Below, piece after piece: positions 35,042 to 43,974 of a DNA stretch of 64,000 nucleotides (position 1 is the first letter of the stretch; every line of letters begins with the position of its first letter). The notes beneath the pieces are model-generated. The model saw nothing but the letters and a program-made list of their open reading frames with translations, had not been told where the DNA came from and did not search any database. Source of the DNA: Paraburkholderia youngii (GTDB taxonomy: Bacteria; Pseudomonadota; Gammaproteobacteria; Burkholderiales; Burkholderiaceae); NCBI RefSeq assembly GCF_013366925.1, contig NZ_JAALDK010000001.1, positions 1,929,089 through 1,993,088 on the forward strand, given 5' to 3'. Made by a program: the position numbers and the translations under genes.

Positions 35042-37119
35042 TCAGCTATGTGCAGGCTTACTTCGCTCCACGGGGACCGAGCTTATGCTCAGTGCTCGCC
35101 CCTTCTCGCTTGCAATCCGGTGCCTACGCTCCAGCAATCTCGCAAGGATATCTCTTTCGATCCTGGTCTCTGGTAGGTCCGGAGCCGCGCTGTCCAGCTC
35201 CATCACCATTTGCAACTGGATCCGAATGATCCGCTCAAACTTGGGCAACTGGATGACCAGGTTCTTGCAGTCATTCAGCAGGCATTCGAGGTTCATCGGA
35301 TCCTCGGGACGCTTGTCACACTGGCCTACTTTAGTACAGCCACCGGCAAATGTTTCGCGATAACCCCGCTTACCCTGACGGAACTCGTTCAGCGTCGTTT
35401 CCCGATCAAGCGACACCTGTTTGCGGCGCACCGCTCGGTCATACCATATAGCGTATCCGCCGCTTAGCTGCCCCGGATCGCCCATCTCCACGTTGACCAA
35501 ATGTCCGAGATATTCGGCGTCAGGCTCGGTCGCTTGCCACTCCACGCCGAAGTGCTTCCCGCCGGCTTGCTGACCGGAGATGAAGTCACCCGCAAACTGT
35601 GAGCCGCGGGCGTAATACAGCGACATCTCGTGGGTTATGTGCTGCAACTGGCGCTTCAGCGATGGCAGAGATACGAGGCCGCTGGCGTGGGCGTATAGTG
35701 CGAGCGATCGGCGGAACTGGTGTGTGGTAAGCCGCCACCGCTGGCCGACACTAAAGTCGCCCTCACCTCTCCAGTCCCGTTCCGGATCGACCAACTCCAA
35801 CTCCTCGATGTCTTTCTCTGTGATCGCGATCTCCAGTACGGAACGTAGCCGATTAAATGACCGCTCGGAAAACTGTAGGTTCGGAGTCCGGTTCCTCGCC
35901 TCGAACCTAGGAGAAAATATGCTACCTATGCTGACGAACAGACAATGTGAACTCTTTCCCGACGTACTGTCTTTTGGGGTGTCGCCTGCCAGACCATAGA
36001 CCGCTCGCGAGATGCGCTGCGCCAGGACGATTGCACGTCGGCCGCTACTGCTCGTCACCCATTGCGCACGTTTGGGCTTGCCGCCGGTCAGCTTCGTGAC
36101 GCGTCCTTGCACCATGTAATGCGCCACACCACCGGCCGTTACTTCCGCCAGGCAAAAATGCGGCAGTGCCTCGACTTCGTTGTGACGCATCCAGTAAAAG
36201 CCTGAATTTGTAGCGCACATGCCCCCATGATTTCTGTCAGCAACGCTGATAGACTTTGGAAATGCGCGCCATACCCCTTCCTCGCCCAGAAGTCTTCGAG
36301 ATCGTATTCACGCAGCACTTCCACGAAATCAGGTCTCGCTTCTTGCCTACGCTGTCCCAGGTCTTTCTGTCGGGCTCTGCTCCTTCCTAAGAGTTTGTCT
36401 TTCGCGCACGCACCCAACATCTCCAAGATTCTGTCGATAACTCGCTCACAGTCGCCCAGCTCGGAGGCAAGTGCAGCTAATACATGCGTATAAATTCGAG
36501 TCGGCAGCGGAGGTGTCTGGAAATGACCGACGGCCGCGCCGATGGCTGCTATTCTGCTGATGGTCCTCGCCTGTACAACCTTGAATCCCACCCGCTCCTG
36601 TCCCAATTGGCGCAGTAACTGCAGCAATGGCGAGAGGCATCTGGCGTGGACGGGGTACGTTGTCGCATGCTGTATCATCGCTTCCGAATCCGCCATCAGC
36701 TGCTCGAGCGTTGCGCATTGTGATTCCGCTACTGCAGCTAGCCGACAGATCATCGTGCAATACTTGATCATCGTCGCGTTGCTTAACGGGTCAGTCCGCA
36801 GGTAGATCAGGACGAACATCAGCCAGCGTATTTCATCTACCAGCGCCGAGCGCTGTGGCGTCATCTGCCTTAGCGCCGCCGGAATATCTGGGGCAGAGTA
36901 CGGAAGGCGCCAGTAATCGAAATACAAGACCGCTCCGGATCCATCAGTCCCATACGGCGAACGGTCCCAGGCGAGCTGTCCGTAAAACGATAGCGGGTCG
37001 CCGTCCAAATTTCGCGATACGACGAAGTTGTCCGGAGGCATCAATCCATTCGACGAATCATACTCGTCGGGAGCACTTTTTCCGGGAATGCTCTCCAGCC
37101 TTGCCTGGAATCTCGTCAT
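35042..37119 (-). pseudogene. Third tyrosine recombinase, frameshifted
   Basis: Two overlapping frames read as one protein of about 690 residues. The first (37,119-36,139) starts MTRFQARLESIPG at an ATGA overlap with the previous gene and covers the N-terminal part. The second (from about 36,220 to 35,042) carries the catalytic part: the first Arg in GFYWMRHNEVEALP and TTHQFRRSLALYAHASG. The frames differ by one base and meet at a run of five G (minus strand, 36,226-36,222); a sixth G would join them as EIMGGMCATNSGFYW. This could be a true mutation, a sequencing slip or a slippage site. If it is real, the recombinase set is disabled. Confidence 0.75.
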
Positions 37120-39044
37120 TGCAACCTTTCTATCTCAAGATAGGCCCGCATCTTCGCCGACCAATAGGGGGTCAAACTACCGTCTTGATCGACCTTACCC
37201 TCAATGTCCGCCACTATGTCCGGTCGAAGTTCCCTTACCCGGTCCAAAATGAACTCAATCCGTTTCAAGACCGGCTCATATTTGCTCCTGTACTCTTCAT
37301 GGGTACTCACGCGGCTCGCCCTGCGTCCGATGCACAGACGCGCGCTCAATAATTTGTGCACATCTGCCTCATCCGCGTGGGCATGGAAGTGCTCGCAGAA
37401 GTAGCAGCCCTCGGGGCACTTGCAATCCGGCGTGACTGGAGTGTTTTCAATGATCGGGTTCGGCTGCTGGGGCGCACCACAGCTTCCGCTAACCCGGTCC
37501 TCGCTGCCTGGCAGATGGTCGCCTTTCGCCAAGATCTTCACCTTCGTCTCGAGGACTTTCCAGAAGGCAGCAACCTCAAGTTTCCCAATAGTAGGTGATC
37601 CGTTGCTGTAGTATCGAGCGGCCGTCTCTTCCGTGTGTTGCATCGCCACCGCGGCAGTGGCCGGATCGCTGGTGCGGATCAAAAAATCCTGCTTACCCGC
37701 GCGGAGTTCGCGAGGATTTACTGTAGGCAAGCTAGGGTCGAGCATGCGAAGTGTCTTGTAAATCGACTGGACCGCAGCTTGTCCGCCTATGGGTTCGGGC
37801 TTTTCCGCTTGCTCGTTCGGACCAAGGCTGAAGAAGAGGTAGTCACAGGTTCGTCCTCGCAGAAGAAATGTGCGCAGATACAGGTATTGCCGCAGCAGCC
37901 GCGTATGATTCACCCCAATCTCGAAGGTGACCTGCGTCCCGCCGGCGCGGTACTTGATATTGCGAAACTGCTGTCGCGTCACATTCTTTCTAAGAATCTG
38001 CTCGTCCAGTTCAGGACTCCATGGCAGGCTGGCGACTACTGACAACGGCTGTCCCGACGATGCAAGGAGCAACATCAGGTACCCTTTCATCGCGAGCATT
38101 CCGCGCTCGATGCGTGAATGATGCAGTCGGTCGGCAGTAGCCGCCGCCAGTAACTGATGCATTCGCAAGTTGTCTAATCGCAATTTAGGGGGGTGTCGCT
38201 TCGTGAGATGGCGAACCTCTTCCGGCTTGCGGATCCTCCCATTTGCGAAATCGATGTGACGCCCTTGCCCAATGGGTTGCCGACGCTGCGTCACGGCCCA
38301 CGGTACCGTTGGAAATACCCATAATCGATTTCCGCGTTCACCTAAGTAATCGCAGACCGGAAGGGGGAATGGATATGGCTTGTGATTCACGAGCAAGTCG
38401 GTGAATCCTTCGACGAGGCATTCGCACCACGCCAGCACTTTGCCAACCACCGCCTCATCCGGCGGTAGAGTTGGCTCGACAAGCCGCTTATCCTTCGTAA
38501 TAAGGTTGATGCCAATTCCGAGATCCTCGAAGCCGGTCACCCGTTGTAGCACTGCGATAGCGTGGCTTTGATAGGCAGCCGCTGGATTCTGACCTAGCGT
38601 GCCCGTCATGATCCGTTCGCGTAGGTACGCGACATAGGACTTTAGCGCTTGCTTTAATGCAGGTTCAGCGTAAATAGCGTCGTGCCGACCGTTCAGGTCG
38701 CACCAATCCATGAAGCGGAGGTAACAGCCGTATGCGGGTCGCAGACTCGACAGGCGAGTTCCTCCCAACCTGGCCTCGAGGACCACGGATTGAATGACCG
38801 TCCGAACGTGCTCGACCCGCCGGCGGTGCATGGAAGCCGGGTCTACACGCCGGCCCTCATTCGCTCCTCGGGTGGCGTTACTCCTGCGCAGAAAGCAGAG
38901 TGCACCGAAATCCAGCGTTCCATTCCTGTGACCGAAAGCCAATATTACCCGCTCTGGATGCAGCAATACCGCGCCCTCAGGAAGCGGCAGCACATGAAGA
39001 TCAGTTTGCCGGCTCTGCAGGACGCTATCGCGTTCTCTCTTCAT
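37116..39044 (-). CDS. Second tyrosine recombinase/integrase-like protein
   Basis: A 642-residue protein. The start at 39,044 (MKRERDSV) overlaps the first recombinase stop as ATGA. The C-terminal half has the tyrosine-recombinase pattern NPRELRAGKQDF near residue 460 and HTEETAARYYSNG near 490. A late Cys/His cluster (CKCPEGCYFCEHFHAH) suggests a metal-binding region specific to this branch. It is translationally coupled on both sides. The same gene order is known from multi-recombinase elements, where the proteins act together on the element ends. Confidence 0.8.
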   Translation of the reverse strand: MKRERDSVLQSRQTDLHVLPLPEGAVLLHPERVILAFGHRNGTLDFGALCFLRRSNATRGANEGRRVDPASMHRRRVEHVRTVIQSVVLEARLGGTRLSSLRPAYGCYLRFMDWCDLNGRHDAIYAEPALKQALKSYVAYLRERIMTGTLGQNPAAAYQSHAIAVLQRVTGFEDLGIGINLITKDKRLVEPTLPPDEAVVGKVLAWCECLVEGFTDLLVNHKPYPFPLPVCDYLGERGNRLWVFPTVPWAVTQRRQPIGQGRHIDFANGRIRKPEEVRHLTKRHPPKLRLDNLRMHQLLAAATADRLHHSRIERGMLAMKGYLMLLLASSGQPLSVVASLPWSPELDEQILRKNVTRQQFRNIKYRAGGTQVTFEIGVNHTRLLRQYLYLRTFLLRGRTCDYLFFSLGPNEQAEKPEPIGGQAAVQSIYKTLRMLDPSLPTVNPRELRAGKQDFLIRTSDPATAAVAMQHTEETAARYYSNGSPTIGKLEVAAFWKVLETKVKILAKGDHLPGSEDRVSGSCGAPQQPNPIIENTPVTPDCKCPEGCYFCEHFHAHADEADVHKLLSARLCIGRRASRVSTHEEYRSKYEPVLKRIEFILDRVRELRPDIVADIEGKVDQDGSLTPYWSAKMRAYLEIERLQ

Positions 39045-40594
39045 CTGGTTGCCTCTGGTCCGTCCAGTTTTTCCCGGCCTTCCAGGGCGTGCCGCTTTAC
39101 CCTCTCGCCCAGTTCTGTCTCCCATGCATCTTGCGCCGCACGCGCCAATTCGACGGCCTCACGGTAGCGCACGTAGCCCTCAGTAACCGAAATACGCTTG
39201 TGGTGAAGCCGCGCCTGGACCCATTTCAGGCCATCCATCAGCGTCCCCTTTGGTCCGTCTGTTTGGTTCGGATCCCTCGGCTTGTCAACCAACCGTTCAA
39301 GCTCGTTCATCCCGAACGTCGCCCGCAACCAGTGGAACGTGTAATGAAAGTCGCCATCATGCTTACCGCGGACGGCCGGAATAATTTTATTGCGGATAAT
39401 GTGCCCTAGCGCGTCGCCGGTCTTGTGTCTGCGATGAGTGTTGGTTTCATTGAGTTCAGGAACGGCCTGCATCGATCGATACCATGGCTGCTTTCTCTTC
39501 TCGGTCAGGAACAGATACTGGTCGTCGATGTCGCCGCCGGCGGCCATCTTCCGCCGTTTCGTCGCGCGTTCACTGTGTGCGTAGCCGTGAAGGGCGTCAT
39601 ATAGCCATACCGGAATATGCAGCGGATAGTTCTGATTGAGCTTCGTGTCGATACCGGTGCCCGGGCCTACCGCGACAACCACGAATCCATGTCGGGCTTG
39701 CGTAGCGTAGCGGATGCACGCCGTTCTCCATGAACCACCGGGTGTAGTGCTTGCCCAAACATGCTTCCGCCGAAACGTCAAGACCGTTTCCAGCCGTGCG
39801 CCGGTGTACCAAGCCAGCCAATGCATTAGCTGGACTTCGTAGTTTCCGTGCGCGTGCAAGGCTTCCTCCAGCCAAATTTGTTGTTCCACGGTCAAAGGTC
39901 GCAGCTTGCCACCGTCCCTGATATGGGCATCGAACGGATTTGGAGTTGGCTTGCCCTTCACGTTTAAGTCCGTTGCTGTGACTGGAATTTCTAGGACGAT
40001 CCCCTGCGACGTTGGAACCGGAATTTTGACTTGCCTTTCTAGCCATGTAGGTTTCGCTGGCTTGAAATGCGTTTCGCTCATCAGATAGCGATAGAAGCGA
40101 ATGACAGTCTGCATGCGCCTCTGCCCGACGCTGTGGCTGATCACGTTTTGGATGACCAGGTCCGATAGGTATGTTTTGAATCGGTAAGTGGGACGCTCGT
40201 CCTTGAAGAAACCAGAGAAGTCCATCCAGTCAATGTTCTCTTCCTCGAGAAATCGTAGGTAGGCGACGAGATCGTTCACCGTGGATGCGATGTCGCGGGT
40301 CGATGAATGCGGGTCATACGCCTTCTCCTGCAACCTGTGTCGTATCCACAAGTTTGCTTCGTACCACGGAACGCCACCACTACGAATGACTATCGGGTAT
40401 AGGTCATAATCGGAACGCTTCCAGCGGGGTGAACCGTCTCCTCGGTTAACTTCGCCTTGGGTGTGCATCGGGCGGATGAAGTAATGGGCGCCGTTCGGCA
40501 GTTCGACTCGCGTCGCACCGGTGTCGGCTGCGTCGCACGTAACTGTTTCTACGTAGCGGGGGAGGACGATACGACGCGCATGGCTTTGGGACAT
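39041..40594 (-). CDS. First tyrosine recombinase (site-specific integrase)
   Basis: A 517-residue tyrosine recombinase with a complete catalytic set: Arg in YTGARLETVLTFRRKHV near residue 270, HWLRATFG near 420, and the nucleophile region LHHKRISVTEGYVRYR near 475. The N-terminal half holds a SAM-like core-binding domain (DLVAYLRFLEEENIDWMDFSGFF). It begins about 50 bp from the right island boundary at 40,641-40,675, and is the most likely enzyme to act on the boundary repeats. It is the first of three genes joined by ATGA overlaps. Confidence 0.88.
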   Translation of the reverse strand: MSQSHARRIVLPRYVETVTCDAADTGATRVELPNGAHYFIRPMHTQGEVNRGDGSPRWKRSDYDLYPIVIRSGGVPWYEANLWIRHRLQEKAYDPHSSTRDIASTVNDLVAYLRFLEEENIDWMDFSGFFKDERPTYRFKTYLSDLVIQNVISHSVGQRRMQTVIRFYRYLMSETHFKPAKPTWLERQVKIPVPTSQGIVLEIPVTATDLNVKGKPTPNPFDAHIRDGGKLRPLTVEQQIWLEEALHAHGNYEVQLMHWLAWYTGARLETVLTFRRKHVWASTTPGGSWRTACIRYATQARHGFVVVAVGPGTGIDTKLNQNYPLHIPVWLYDALHGYAHSERATKRRKMAAGGDIDDQYLFLTEKRKQPWYRSMQAVPELNETNTHRRHKTGDALGHIIRNKIIPAVRGKHDGDFHYTFHWLRATFGMNELERLVDKPRDPNQTDGPKGTLMDGLKWVQARLHHKRISVTEGYVRYREAVELARAAQDAWETELGERVKRHALEGREKLDGPEATR

Positions 40595-40640
40595 GGCTCA
40601 CCTTCGGCTTTTCTGTCGGTCTCAGTGTATGACCTGTCGA

Positions 40641-40649
40641 TGTCCATTT
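40641..40649 (+). repeat. Internal copy of TGTCCATTT near the right island end
   Basis: A second copy of the boundary sequence, 26 bp inside the copy at 40,667. Repeated short sites next to a crossover point are common arm-type binding sites of tyrosine recombinases. Confidence 0.45.
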
Positions 40650-40666
40650 TCTTAATGATCTGCCAA

Positions 40667-40675
40667 TGTCCATTT
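40667..40675 (+). repeat. Right boundary repeat TGTCCATTT (candidate attR core)
   Basis: Same orientation as the copy at 789-797. It overlaps the TAA stop (40,676-40,674, minus strand) of the DndC-like gene. On the minus strand the order is AAT-TAA-ATG-GAC, so this copy, like the left one, also reads ATGGAC. Confidence 0.55.
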
Positions 40676-42098
40676 AATTTTGGTGCGGCATGCGCCCATC
40701 GCGTTGGTTAGTTCGGCATACCCGAAGACCTTCGGCGGGCGCCTCCGCGTCGAACTGTCCGACGCGGAACCATCCGTGATTCGTGATGGGTACCTTCGGA
40801 AACGTGTCGACTTTGGGGATGCGGTATCGGCGCCCCAGTCTGTGGACTTCGTACCAGGCTGAGACCGCTGGAAACGCATGCGGTGCGTAGTGGTGCATGG
40901 ACAGCATGAAGTCGATCGCGACCAGTTGTGAGGGCGTAATCATCTCGAACTGCACGTCGCAGAGATCACGATTTTCTGGTGTGTCTGGAATGAGACCGGC
41001 CGCGAGATCGGCGTCGTGCTGTTCGGCGCGTTCAATTTCGAGCGCGTCGAGCGTGAGCAGGTAGCGCAACAGGTTCATGCGCTCCCAAAACGACAGCACA
41101 TCGGGCTGCACTCGCACATATCCGGCAGAACTCAGCGACCGACCCACCAGCTCGCGGCGCTTCAGATCCCACTGTGTCGCGAGCAGGTAATTGCGGAAAT
41201 CGTTGAGGCCCGCCATGTACGCATGCTCCGGCTCCCGGATCATCGATTCGAGCGACTTGTCCCGATCGCCAACGACGCAGCAGAACACGCATCCGAACCG
41301 CGAACCGCACGCCGTACGCTGCCCACTTTCGCCGAGAACAACTCCGCACGTGCCCTCGTTACCGGCGCGGTACAGGTCCGACAGACGTTCGATCGATCGC
41401 ACCGAAAACGCACAAGGAAACGGTCGCTTCTCTTCGTCAGCAAACATCGTCAGCATCAGCCAGACGTCATCGACCGACCTGTCGCGCAACGGTGAGATAG
41501 ACAGTGCATCGGTGGCGTCACGCGTAGGCGCAATCGCGCTTTCCGCTCGGGCCAGCATGGCAACGCCGCGCGAGGCGCTTTCAGCGATGCGATTGCCGAG
41601 AACGGTACAGATCTCGCGGTCGCCGCGGGCGGTGGCATCGCGCTCGAGCGCCGCGCGCAACCGCCCCTGTGGGATGAGCTTCCAGTCCGTCGCGCACGCT
41701 CTCGTGCGTCTGCCGGCACGCACGCCGTTTTCGACGGTGCGCACCAGGGTGCCGCGGCCGATGGTGGAAACGACAAACTGCATCGCCAGCGACGGCGTGG
41801 CAATGTGCGTCGTCACGCCGAGCCCATATGCGGCCGCGTGCTCGTCGACCTCTTCCAGCATGGTCTCGATATGCCGCGCAAGACTGCTGTTTTCGATCGT
41901 TGTATTGGCCGAAGAGATGTAGTGCGCGGGTTGCACGTGGCCTTCTTCCGCGACGCGGCGCACGGCTTCTAGCATGAGAATCGTCGCGCACGTCGAGTCC
42001 TTGCCGCTGGCCGTGCCGCACAACGGATGGCCGGCGCGGATCAGGCCCATGAGGACGGCGATCGCGGCCTCTATCTTTTGAAGAATCTCGTCAAACAT
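40674..42098 (-). CDS. DndC-like PP-loop/Fe-S protein (PAPS-reductase superfamily)
   Basis: A 474-residue protein. The PP-loop motif GTASGKDSTCATIL covers residues 28-41, RACATDWKLIPQ lies near 132-143 as in PAPS-reductase-type enzymes, and the cysteines C251, C264, C270 and C273 (ACGSRFGCVFC) resemble the DndC iron-sulfur region. DndC activates a backbone position for sulfur transfer in DNA phosphorothioation. The start at 42,098 (MFDEILQKIE) is chosen on family style; the open frame extends further but into IS21 end sequence. No dndA, B, D or E is present in the window. Its likely downstream partner (268-795) is separated by the island. The role is unknown: DNA or RNA modification or a regulator are possible. 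Confidence 0.8.
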   Translation of the reverse strand: MFDEILQKIEAAIAVLMGLIRAGHPLCGTASGKDSTCATILMLEAVRRVAEEGHVQPAHYISSANTTIENSSLARHIETMLEEVDEHAAAYGLGVTTHIATPSLAMQFVVSTIGRGTLVRTVENGVRAGRRTRACATDWKLIPQGRLRAALERDATARGDREICTVLGNRIAESASRGVAMLARAESAIAPTRDATDALSISPLRDRSVDDVWLMLTMFADEEKRPFPCAFSVRSIERLSDLYRAGNEGTCGVVLGESGQRTACGSRFGCVFCCVVGDRDKSLESMIREPEHAYMAGLNDFRNYLLATQWDLKRRELVGRSLSSAGYVRVQPDVLSFWERMNLLRYLLTLDALEIERAEQHDADLAAGLIPDTPENRDLCDVQFEMITPSQLVAIDFMLSMHHYAPHAFPAVSAWYEVHRLGRRYRIPKVDTFPKVPITNHGWFRVGQFDAEAPAEGLRVCRTNQRDGRMPHQN

Positions 42099-42145
42099 GA
42101 TTGCTTGGGCGCCGACAATTATCTTGTCCGGTCGATTGACGATTG

Positions 42146-43800
42146 TGTTGGCCGGTGGTGCGGAGTCGAAGGCGGCGTAGCCGCCGGAGACGACGCACCA
42201 CCGGCGGCGCCGGGATGATGGGGTCATAGGATGGCTGGTCGCGTTCAAGAAGAAGCGAACAGCCATGTCCGGAACCCGAATCACGGACCAGCAGGTCCGC
42301 CTCTATATGAGCAAGCGCAAACATCACACTCAGGAAGTCGCTGCTGCCAAGTCGGGCATGAGTTCGCGCACGGCACGGCGAATCGAACGCGATGGCCGGT
42401 TACCGTCGCAGAAGCCGCATCGCGATTGGCGCACTCGCCCCGATCCATTTGCCGAGGTCTGGGAGAGTGAAGTGCTGCCTCTGCTGCGCAGCGTCCCCGG
42501 GCTGAAGGCCATCACGCTGCTGGGCAAACTGCAGGAGACGCATCCGGGCGAGTTTCCTGACAGCATGCGGCGTACGCTGGAGCGACGCGTTAGCCAGTGG
42601 CGTGCCCTTGAGGGACCAGGCAAGGAAGTCTTCTTTCCCCAGGAGCATCTGCCTGGCGCACAGGGGCTGTCGGACTTCACCGATATGGGCGGCCTTGGTA
42701 TCACGATCACCGGCGTGCCGTTCGCCCACCGGCTGTACCACTTTGTGCTCGCGTTCTCGCACTGGGAATACGCCTGTGTCGTCGATGGGGGCGAGAGCTT
42801 TGAAGCGCTCTCCCAAGGCTTGCAGAATGCATTGTGGCAGGCCGGCGGATGCCCACGGGAACACCGCACCGACAGTCTGTCGGCGGCGTTCAGGAATCTG
42901 CAGGAACAGGACGACTTCACGGTCCGCTATACCGCGCTGCTCGAGCATTACGGCATGGTCGGCACGCGCAACAACCGCGGCCGGGGCCACGAGAACGGCA
43001 GCGTGGAGTCATCGCATCGTCACCTGAAGGAGGCAATCGATCAGGCGTTGATGCTGCGCGGTCATCGCGACTTTGCCGAGCGTGCTGCCTATGACGGGTT
43101 CGTTCGCGAAGTCGTCATGCGCCGCAACCGGCGCAATGCTGCTGGATTCAACGTTGAGCGCGAGCATCTGCACGATCTGCCCGAGCGTCGCACGACCGAC
43201 TTCGTCGAGGAAGAAGCGCGCGTTACCCGCTGTGGCACCTTTACCGTGCGCGGAATCCTCTACAGCGCACCATCGCGCCTGATCGGCCACCGCCTGCGGG
43301 TACGGCTCTATAACGACCGACTCGACTGCTATCTGTCCGGCGCACTGGTGCACAGCACCCAGCGAGGCTCGCGTGTGCCCTACGGCCGCGGCCGCGCCCT
43401 CGATTACCGACACTTCATCGATGCACTCAAACGTAAGCCGCAGGCCTTCAGGGGCCTGGCGTTTCGCGACGACCTGTTTCCGCGCGAAGCGTATCGCCGC
43501 ACCTGGGAGCAGCTTGAGGCAAGACTGGCACAACGCGAAGCCTGCAAGCTCATGGTCGGGCTACTCGAACTGGCCGCGCATCACGGCGTCGAGGCAATCC
43601 TGGCCGAACGGCTCGATGCGCTGCTCGCTGCCGGCAAGTTACCCGAGCTGGAGCAGTTGCGTCACGAATTTGCACCGCGTCAGCCCCAGTGTCCCGAAGT
43701 GGTGGTTGAGACGCCATCGGCGGCACTCTACGACACGCTGCTCGATGACGAGGTGCCGGTATGAACACCGCTGCTACCTACGATGCCGCCCGTCTACGGG
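42146..43800 (+). mobile_element. IS21-family insertion sequence, right end lost
   Basis: The left end is probably at the TGT near 42,146, followed by a repeat-rich stretch (GGTGGTGCG and CGCACCACC as inverted copies at about 42,155 and 42,200) typical of IS21 ends. istA is complete, but istB stops after about a dozen family-like codons near 43,800. It is inserted about 50 bp upstream of the DndC-like start and so may separate it from its promoter. Confidence 0.7.
42265..43764 (+). CDS. istA: IS21-family transposase IstA
   Basis: A 499-residue transposase with an N-terminal helix-turn-helix (TQEVAAAKSGMSSRTARRIERDG, about residues 22-44), a DDE catalytic core (first Asp in LSDFTDMGG near 135, second in EHRTDSLSAAF near 200, Glu in GHENGSVESSHRHLKEAI near 248) and a C-terminal beta-barrel-like part. 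The length is right for IS21 IstA. Its stop overlaps the start of istB as ATGA. Transposition normally needs IstB, which is truncated here, so this copy is probably immobile without help. Confidence 0.93.
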   Translation: MSGTRITDQQVRLYMSKRKHHTQEVAAAKSGMSSRTARRIERDGRLPSQKPHRDWRTRPDPFAEVWESEVLPLLRSVPGLKAITLLGKLQETHPGEFPDSMRRTLERRVSQWRALEGPGKEVFFPQEHLPGAQGLSDFTDMGGLGITITGVPFAHRLYHFVLAFSHWEYACVVDGGESFEALSQGLQNALWQAGGCPREHRTDSLSAAFRNLQEQDDFTVRYTALLEHYGMVGTRNNRGRGHENGSVESSHRHLKEAIDQALMLRGHRDFAERAAYDGFVREVVMRRNRRNAAGFNVEREHLHDLPERRTTDFVEEEARVTRCGTFTVRGILYSAPSRLIGHRLRVRLYNDRLDCYLSGALVHSTQRGSRVPYGRGRALDYRHFIDALKRKPQAFRGLAFRDDLFPREAYRRTWEQLEARLAQREACKLMVGLLELAAHHGVEAILAERLDALLAAGKLPELEQLRHEFAPRQPQCPEVVVETPSAALYDTLLDDEVPV

Positions 43801-43829
43801 TCCGATCGACCTTCCCAGACAGGCATTGA
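43761..43829 (+). pseudogene. istB: Truncated istB (IS21 helper ATPase), N-terminal remnant
   Basis: ATG 43,761 begins MNTAATYDAARLRV, the usual IstB opening, then diverges at about 43,800 and stops at 43,829. The rest of the ATPase, with its Walker motifs, is absent. The break marks the right end of the accessory DNA in this window. Confidence 0.7.
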
Positions 43830-43843
43830 GTCTGTCCTTCGGC

Positions 43844-43877
43844 AGCCTCGATCGCGCTTCGCGTTCGAGGCTTTTTT
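43844..43877 (+). terminator. Strong intrinsic terminator
   Basis: AGCCTCGA (43,844-43,851) pairs with TCGAGGCT (43,865-43,872), the stem extends through CGCG pairs around a small loop, and TTTTTT follows. The gene it once ended is not visible, since only the istB remnant lies upstream. Confidence 0.75.
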
Positions 43878-43949
43878 CTTGCGTTTTCTGTTGTCGTGCC
43901 GATGTGACAGTGCGTTATCGAGCGCCCGCGATTTCAATCAGGCAAAACA

Positions 43950-43974
43950 AATCCCGCACAGGGGGAGCGGGATT
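43950..43974. terminator. Hairpin, possible minus-strand terminator
   Basis: AATCCCGC (43,950-43,957) and GCGGGATT (43,967-43,974) are perfect inverted arms. On the minus strand the stem is followed by TGTTTTGCC. Confidence 0.35.

Larger units (their letters stand above)
796..40670. mobile_element. Genomic island of about 40 kb: aromatic catabolism plus recombinase block
   Basis: The region between the TGTCCATTT repeats contains the catabolic genes, two regulators of that pathway, small orphan genes and, at the right end, a block of tyrosine recombinases transcribed leftwards. Removing it joins the DndC-like gene to the 268-795 gene as TAA-ATG. Recombinases next to one end, short direct repeats and insertion at a gene junction together support an integrated element. 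No conjugation or phage structural genes were seen. The boundaries are good to about 20-30 bp only. It may be a composite of older pieces rather than one unit. Confidence 0.7.

Noticed and set aside
1..40670. Prophage or conjugative element
   Set aside because: No capsid, tail, terminase, relaxase or type IV secretion genes. Only tyrosine recombinases are present.
42099..42284. N-terminal extension of the DndC-like protein
   Set aside because: It reads into IS21 end sequence, and MFDEILQKIE is a better family-like start.
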